NCBI GenBank assembly: GCA_023428655.1
Contig: JAEYXC010000246.1
Coordinates: forward strand, 1 to 13,465
From: Bacillota bacterium
Lineage (GTDB): Bacteria > Bacillota > Clostridia > Lachnospirales > Lachnospiraceae
Reading direction: 5' to 3'
Length of the DNA stretch: 13,465 nucleotides
The position numbers were made by a program, and so were the translations under genes. How positions within the stretch are numbered: position 1 is the stretch's first letter; the number at the start of each line of letters is the position of its first letter. The notes beneath the pieces were generated by a model, which was given only the letters and a program-made list of their open reading frames with translations, made no database searches and was not told the DNA's origin. Shown here in pieces: positions 12,868 to 13,465 of this stretch.

Positions 12868-13465
12868 ATGATGAACGATTATGTAATCGTTAGTGATGCA
12901 ACACTGGATCTTCCTGCAAATGTTGTTAAAGAATATGACTTAAGAATAATTCCAATGGGTGTAAATATTGATAATGAGGAATATCGCCATTATCCGGACG
13001 AGAGAGAACTATCCATTGAAGATTTTTATCAAAAGCTAAAAAATGGGGCTATATCTCATACCACACAAATTACTCCGGCGATATTCATGGATTATTTTGA
13101 AGATATATTAAAGCAGGGTAAGGATATTATATATATAGCCTTTTCCTCCGGTTTAAGTGGTACCTTTAATACCTCTCAGCTGGTCCTTCGTGATCTGACG
13201 GAGGATTATCCGGAGCGGAAAATCTATAGTATCGATTCTTTGTGCGCCTCCATAGGGGAAGGTTTACTGGTATTAAATGCTGCGATGCGAAAGCAGCAGG
13301 GTATGAATATTGATGAGCTGGCCCAGTGGGTAGAAGATAATAAGAGGTGCTCAAGACATTGGTTTACGGTAAAGGATCTTTTCTATCTGAAGCGCGGTGG
13401 AAGAATTACTTCGATTGAGGCAATGGTGGGAACAGCACTTAAGATACGACCGGTATTAAGCACGG
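12868..13465 (+). CDS. DegV/FakB-family fatty-acid-binding protein (3' end outside window)
   Basis: An open frame of 199 codons runs off the window end, so it has no stop here; the family is usually about 280-290 aa, leaving roughly a third missing. DegV/FakB proteins bind a fatty acid and, with the kinase FakA, present it for phosphorylation and entry into phospholipid synthesis. Signatures present are VSDATLDLP (8-16), the SHTTQITP loop (63-70, for the usual T-S-Q-P), AFSSGLSGTFNTS (91-103), DSLCASIGEGLLV (123-135) and KDLFYLKRGGRIT (169-181). AAGGAG (12856-12861) is 6 bp before ATG 12868 and 9 bp before ATG 12871, so either start is possible. Whether fakA is nearby cannot be seen. Several DegV paralogs per genome are normal in Clostridia. 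Confidence 0.92.
   Translation, partial: MMNDYVIVSDATLDLPANVVKEYDLRIIPMGVNIDNEEYRHYPDERELSIEDFYQKLKNGAISHTTQITPAIFMDYFEDILKQGKDIIYIAFSSGLSGTFNTSQLVLRDLTEDYPERKIYSIDSLCASIGEGLLVLNAAMRKQQGMNIDELAQWVEDNKRCSRHWFTVKDLFYLKRGGRITSIEAMVGTALKIRPVLST

Overview
The window looks like a chromosomal housekeeping stretch from a low-to-moderate-GC Gram-positive bacterium of the Clostridia, most likely Lachnospiraceae-like. The reasons are strong AGGAGG-type ribosome binding sites in front of nearly every gene, sigma-A-like promoters with 17-18 bp spacers, U-tract intrinsic terminators, a lipobox lipoprotein, a DegV/FakB-family protein, and a yybP-ykoY manganese riboswitch in front of mntP. The lineage is an inference from style and gene content. 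I see no rRNA, tRNA, CRISPR array, transposase or phage gene.

Layout, left to right. (1) 1-1242, + strand: the end of a sugar ABC transporter ATPase and the complete permease (MmsB/GguB type), closed by a terminator at 1470-1527. (2) 1540-2456, +: a secreted lipoprotein with an Ala-Pro-Thr-Thr repeat linker. It has a possible leader attenuator upstream and a strong terminator downstream. (3) 2544-2980, +: a perfect-style promoter preceded by a 27-bp tandem repeat, driving an unrecognised 105-aa helical protein. (4) 3035-6330, +: a promoter with an overlapping inverted repeat, then asnA, a histidine phosphatase, a HAD phosphatase and a GNAT acetyltransferase, ending at a terminator; this is probably one transcription unit. 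(5) 6380-8126: divergent aldo/keto reductase (-) and HAD hydrolase (+, TTG start) with back-to-back promoters. (6) 8123-10756, -: a three-gene operon transcribed GNAT (RimJ/RimL-like), NAD-dependent epimerase-like protein, Cof-type HAD phosphatase. Its last gene overlaps the convergent HAD gene by 4 bp. (7) 10793-11639, -: mntP (Mn2+ exporter) behind a yybP-ykoY riboswitch with an overlapping terminator. (8) 11713-13465, +: an auxin-efflux-carrier-family transporter, then a DegV-family protein cut by the window edge.

The best-supported regulatory system is the mntP leader. The 3' strand of aptamer helix P1 is also the 5' end of a 12-bp terminator stem, so manganese binding should switch mntP on by antitermination. 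Around it the region is rich in small-molecule phosphatases (three HAD proteins of different subtypes and one histidine phosphatase) and acetyltransferases. That suggests metabolite salvage or repair functions rather than one dedicated pathway. I did not find convincing evidence of a wholly new system. The most open questions are the unrecognised 105-aa gene with its repeat-flanked promoter, two tiny ORFs in front of the phosphatase genes, and the structured leaders of asnA and the lipoprotein gene.
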